This document shows positions 1 to 7,192 of a stretch of 7,192 nt of DNA, in pieces. The position numbers and the translations under genes are program-made. The first letter of the stretch is position 1. Each line of letters starts with the position of its first letter. Source of the DNA: an uncultured Eubacteriales bacterium (GTDB lineage: Bacteria > Bacillota > Clostridia > Oscillospirales > Acutalibacteraceae); contig ONWP01000022.1 of NCBI GenBank assembly GCA_900321595.1, positions 1 to 7,192 on the forward strand, written 5' to 3'. Under the pieces are notes generated by a model, which saw nothing but the letters and a program-made list of their open reading frames with translations, had not been told where the DNA came from and ran no database searches.

Positions 1-267
1 CATGGGCACCTGATAGGTAGAACCGCCGACACGGCGGGCCTTGACCTCCAACAGGGGCATGACGTTTTCCATGGCGTTTTCAAAAACCTCGAGGGGCTCC
101 TTGCCCGTCTTTTCGCGGATGATCTCGAAGGCATCGTACACGATCTTCTGTGCGACGCCCTTCTTGCCGTCATACATGACACTGTTGATCAGACGTGTCA
201 CAAGCTTTGAATTGTAAAGCGGATCCGGCAAAACATCACGTTTTGCGATATTGCCTCTTCTTGGCAC
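1..267 (-). CDS. rpsG: 30S ribosomal protein S7, N-terminal 89 residues (3' end outside window)
   Basis: S7 is the primary assembly protein of the 30S head; it binds the 3' major domain of 16S rRNA and lines the E site. Reading back from 267, the frame is open to the window edge and begins MPRRGNIAKRDVLPDPLYNS; it later contains NSVMYDGKKG, the EVKARRVGG stretch and STYQVPM. These match S7 from E. coli and Bacillus position by position. About 65-70 further residues should lie beyond base 1. The start is GTG (267-265), chosen because PRR is the conserved S7 N-terminus and a strong GGAGGAGG lies 8 bases upstream; no in-frame ATG gives the same N-terminus. It lies 158 bases after rpsL on the same strand, the usual order of the str operon (fusA and tuf would normally follow, not visible). 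The gap holds a foldable RNA segment that could control S7 translation. Identity is certain; the start is very likely. Confidence 0.97.
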   Translation of the reverse strand, partial: MPRRGNIAKRDVLPDPLYNSKLVTRLINSVMYDGKKGVAQKIVYDAFEIIREKTGKEPLEVFENAMENVMPLLEVKARRVGGSTYQVPM

Positions 268-275
268 TTCGCTTC

Positions 276-283
276 CCTCCTCC
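276..283 (-). promoter_or_regulatory. Ribosome binding site of rpsG
   Basis: The minus strand reads GGAGGAGG, two overlapping GGAGG cores, 8 bases before the GTG at 267. The strength and spacing of this site support GTG as the true start of rpsG. Confidence 0.9.
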
Positions 284-313
284 ACATAAAAATGCATTCA
301 TAGGTACTCGAGT

Positions 314-404
314 GACAAATTCCCGTGGCGCCAATACGAGGCATATACATTATATATATGACCCTGCATTGGTGAAATGACTTTCGCCTGCAAGAAGATT
401 TGTC
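314..404 (-). promoter_or_regulatory. Nested RNA structure in the rpsL-rpsG gap, candidate S7 feedback site
   Basis: The mRNA of this gap can fold into three nested helices. The outer helix pairs GACAAAU (404-398) with AUUUGUC (320-314), 7 bp. The middle helix pairs GGCG (388-385) with CGCC (330-327). The inner hairpin pairs CCAAUGC (372-366) with GUAUUGG (337-331, one G-U), then after an A-C mismatch GGG (364-362) with CCU (341-339), then after a bulged U CAUAUAU (360-354) with GUAUAUG (348-342), closed by loop AUAAU (353-349). A 12-base bulge (384-373) lies on the 5' side. The structure ends about 30 bases before the rpsG Shine-Dalgarno. In E. coli, S7 binds the rpsL-rpsG intercistronic mRNA and represses its own synthesis; that this element does the same is inference. 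The pairing was found by eye, without energy calculation or covariation. It has no U-tract, so it is not a terminator. Confidence 0.5.
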
Positions 405-425
405 TCATTTGAGTGGGTTTGCTGC

Positions 426-848
426 TTACTTCTTCGCAGCCTTCGGCACCTTCGCGCCGTACTTGGAACGGCTCTGCATACGGCCGTTCACGCCCTGCGT
501 ATCGAGCGTGCCACGGATGATGTGGTAACGCACGCCGGGAAGATCCTTGACTCTGCCGCCTCTGATCAGAACAACAGAGTGTTCCTGCAGATTGTGGCCG
601 ACGCCGGGAATGTAAGCCGACACTTCGATGCCGTTGGTCAGACGAACTCTGGCCAGCTTTCTAAGCGCGGAGTTGGGCTTTTTGGGCGTGTCAGTCTTGA
701 CGACGGTGCAGACGCCTCTCTTCTGCGGAGAATTGTGGTTGGTCGCAACATTCTTCTTCGAGTTGAAGCCCTTTCCCAGTGCGGGAGCCTTTGACTTCTT
801 CGCCGCGGTCTTTCTGCCGTTGCGGACGAGCTGGTTAAAGGTTGGCAA
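426..848 (-). CDS. rpsL: 30S ribosomal protein S12
   Basis: S12 sits at the decoding centre of the 30S subunit, where it controls tRNA selection fidelity. The 140-residue protein matches Bacillus S12 (138 residues) throughout: PTFNQLVRNGR, the Gram-positive insertion around residues 26-38, PQKRGVC (41-47), TPKKPNSALRK (54-64), GHNLQEHSVVLIRGGRVKDLPGVRYH (84-109) and RSKYG (127-131). The insertion makes it 13 residues longer than E. coli S12 at this point. Lys56 and Lys101 correspond to E. coli Lys43 and Lys88 (counting Met), the main streptomycin-resistance sites, and both are wild type; Asp102 is the position methylthiolated by RimO in E. coli. The start is TTG (848-846), fixed by the conserved PT(F/I/V)NQL N-terminus and by AGGAGGTG upstream; no in-frame ATG fits. 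The stop is TAA. It is preceded by its own probable promoter and leader and followed by rpsG. The lysine-rich C-terminus (KVPKAAKK) is normal for the family. Confidence 0.98.
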   Translation of the reverse strand: MPTFNQLVRNGRKTAAKKSKAPALGKGFNSKKNVATNHNSPQKRGVCTVVKTDTPKKPNSALRKLARVRLTNGIEVSAYIPGVGHNLQEHSVVLIRGGRVKDLPGVRYHIIRGTLDTQGVNGRMQSRSKYGAKVPKAAKK

Positions 849-855
849 GTGGTTA

Positions 856-863
856 CACCTCCT
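856..863 (-). promoter_or_regulatory. Ribosome binding site of rpsL
   Basis: The minus strand reads AGGAGGTG, a full match to the anti-Shine-Dalgarno, with the GGAGG core (862-858) 9 bases before the TTG at 848. This site decides the unusual TTG start. Bases just upstream (ACAC near 879-876) could pair with GUGU in the 3' part of the site, but only weakly. Confidence 0.9.
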
Positions 864-878
864 GTTAAAAATTTGTGT

Positions 879-927
879 TGTCCGCGGTCAACGGGCATTA
901 TAAACAATGCCGGTTTTTCATCGGACA
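879..927 (-). promoter_or_regulatory. Structured 5' leader of the rpsL transcript
   Basis: If transcription starts near 928, as the promoter predicts, the RNA folds almost from its first base. An outer helix pairs UGUCCG (927-922) with CGGACA (884-879), 6 bp. Inside, a hairpin pairs AAC (915-913) with GUU (892-890) and, after a C-C mismatch, GGCAUU (911-906) with AAUGCC (899-894), leaving loop GUUUAU (905-900). The internal loops are AUGAAA (921-916) and GACCG (889-885). The structure ends 16 bases before the rpsL Shine-Dalgarno. It could stabilise the mRNA 5' end or bind a ribosomal protein or other ligand; I recognise no known riboswitch or r-protein leader family in it. Pairing was found by eye. 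Confidence 0.45.
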
Positions 928-934
928 TTTCTGT

Positions 935-963
935 ATTTTAACCGAAAAACGCCCGCATGTCAA
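935..963 (-). promoter_or_regulatory. Strong housekeeping (sigma-A/sigma-70 type) promoter for rpsL-rpsG
   Basis: On the minus strand there is a perfect -35 box TTGACA (963-958), a 17-base spacer (957-941) and a -10 box TAAAAT (940-935), five of six to consensus. The region upstream of the -35 is rich in short A and T runs, like an UP element. The predicted start of transcription is A at about 928, giving an 80-base leader before the rpsL TTG. It lies just downstream of the rpoC terminator, so it can drive rpsL-rpsG independently of rpoBC. Confidence 0.88.
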
Positions 964-968
964 CACTT

Positions 969-998
969 TTTACAAAGTTTCACGCAATTTTTCGTCAA
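969..998 (-). promoter_or_regulatory. Possible second, weaker upstream promoter for rpsL
   Basis: TTGACG (998-993, five of six to -35 consensus) is followed after 18 bases by TGTAAA (974-969, four of six to the -10 consensus). It lies between the rpoC terminator and the strong promoter. The AT-rich sequence makes chance matches likely; the same bases may instead serve only as the upstream element of the strong promoter. Confidence 0.3.
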
Positions 999-1009
999 TT
1001 TGATGAATG

Positions 1010-1039
1010 AAAACAGCCGACCCGCGCGGGATCGGCTGT
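1010..1039 (-). terminator. Rho-independent terminator after rpoC
   Basis: Starting 28 bases after the rpoC stop, the minus strand forms a stem of ACAGCCGA (1039-1032) with TCGGCTGT (1020-1013), perfect over 8 bp, extended after one bulged T (1031) by CCC/GGG around a GCGC loop. It is followed by a short T-run (1013-1010, four T) and then CATTCATC. The stem is strong but the U-tract is short, so termination may be partial and some read-through into rpsL is possible. On the plus strand the stem is followed by ATTTT, so it may also act weakly in the other direction, though no plus-strand gene needs it. Confidence 0.78.
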
Positions 1040-1067
1040 ATTTTGGCGTTTTTGCCCTGTCGGACGA

Positions 1068-4655
<3,588 letters not shown>

Positions 4656-4684
4656 AGCATTTCCCTCTTCCTATTGGTTATGCT

Positions 4685-4721
4685 CTGCCGAAAGCCGGCA
4701 GGATCGGCGCTTGGCGCGGGA

Positions 4722-4723
<2 letters not shown>
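4685..4723 (-). promoter_or_regulatory. Two back-to-back hairpins between rpoB and rpoC
   Basis: The first hairpin overlaps the rpoB stop codon: GATC (4723-4720) pairs with GATC (4705-4702) and GCGC (4717-4714) with GCGC (4710-4707), with a small internal loop and a three-base loop. The second follows at once: CTGCCG (4701-4696) pairs with CGGCAG (4690-4685) around loop GCTTT. Neither is followed by a T-run, so they are not terminators. They could stack end to end and serve as an mRNA processing or stability element, or set the rpoB/rpoC translation ratio; the role is unknown. The rpoC ribosome binding site (GAGGG, 4667-4663) stays outside the pairing. Confidence 0.4.

Positions 4724-7192
<2,469 letters not shown>

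Noticed and set aside
306..313. The 8-base palindrome ACTCGAGT as an operator.
   Set aside because: It is a single short palindrome inside the transcribed gap; it could take part in RNA pairing, and nothing marks it as a protein site.
300..371. A 23-codon minus-strand frame starting ATGCAG in the rpsL-rpsG gap, as a leader peptide.
   Set aside because: No Shine-Dalgarno precedes it and the composition looks random; the RNA structure explains the segment better.
349..377. A perfect -10 box TATAAT (354-349, minus strand) in the rpsL-rpsG gap, as a possible internal promoter for rpsG.
   Set aside because: The matching -35 position (377-372) reads TTTCAC, only two of six to consensus, and there is no TGn extension. 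The box lies in the loop and upper stem of the proposed AT-rich hairpin, which explains it better.
195..380. A plus-strand open frame opposite rpsG and the gap.
   Set aside because: It has no ribosome binding site and no recognisable protein, and it lies opposite a certain gene; it is a chance frame.
897..902. TATAAT on the minus strand within the rpsL leader as a second promoter.
   Set aside because: No credible -35 lies 16-18 bases upstream, and the bases form the loop and stem of the leader hairpin; the promoter at 963-935 is far better.
638..928. A minus-strand reading frame beginning ATGTCCGATG in the leader and running into rpsL in another frame.
   Set aside because: It overlaps most of conserved rpsL out of frame, has no ribosome binding site, and its ATG lies at the predicted transcription start.

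Overview
The window is a core housekeeping locus, read entirely from the minus strand. In transcription order (right to left) it carries the 3' two-thirds of rpoB, all of rpoC, all of rpsL and the 5' part of rpsG. This is the conserved RNA polymerase beta/beta' block followed by the start of the 'str' ribosomal protein block. No mobile element, CRISPR array, tRNA, rRNA or accessory gene is visible, and I see no credible gene on the plus strand.

The proteins point to a GC-rich member of the Bacillota, probably class Clostridia. RpoB and RpoC align well from memory with Bacillus/Clostridium proteins, and RpoC lacks the large trigger-loop insertion of Proteobacteria. S12 carries the 13-residue N-terminal insertion typical of Gram-positives, and the Shine-Dalgarno sequences are strong (AGGAGGTG, GGAGGAGG). 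The species cannot be named from this window.

Layout: 7192-4722 rpoB (5' end outside the window); 4721-4656 a short gap with two back-to-back hairpins; 4655-1068 rpoC; 1067-849 a non-coding stretch with a rho-independent terminator (1039-1010), a near-consensus promoter (963-935) and a foldable 5' leader (927-879); 848-426 rpsL, starting at TTG; 425-268 a 158-base AT-richer gap with a nested RNA secondary structure (404-314); 267-1 rpsG, starting at GTG and cut by the window edge.

Functionally, RpoB and RpoC form the catalytic core of RNA polymerase, and S12 and S7 are 30S subunit proteins (decoding centre and head). The terminator and new promoter suggest that rpsL-rpsG is transcribed separately from rpoBC. 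The two structured RNA segments, one ahead of rpsL and one ahead of rpsG, are the most interesting content. They are candidates for ribosomal-protein feedback elements, but this is inferred from hand-drawn base pairing and was not computed. Everything else is ordinary core genome.
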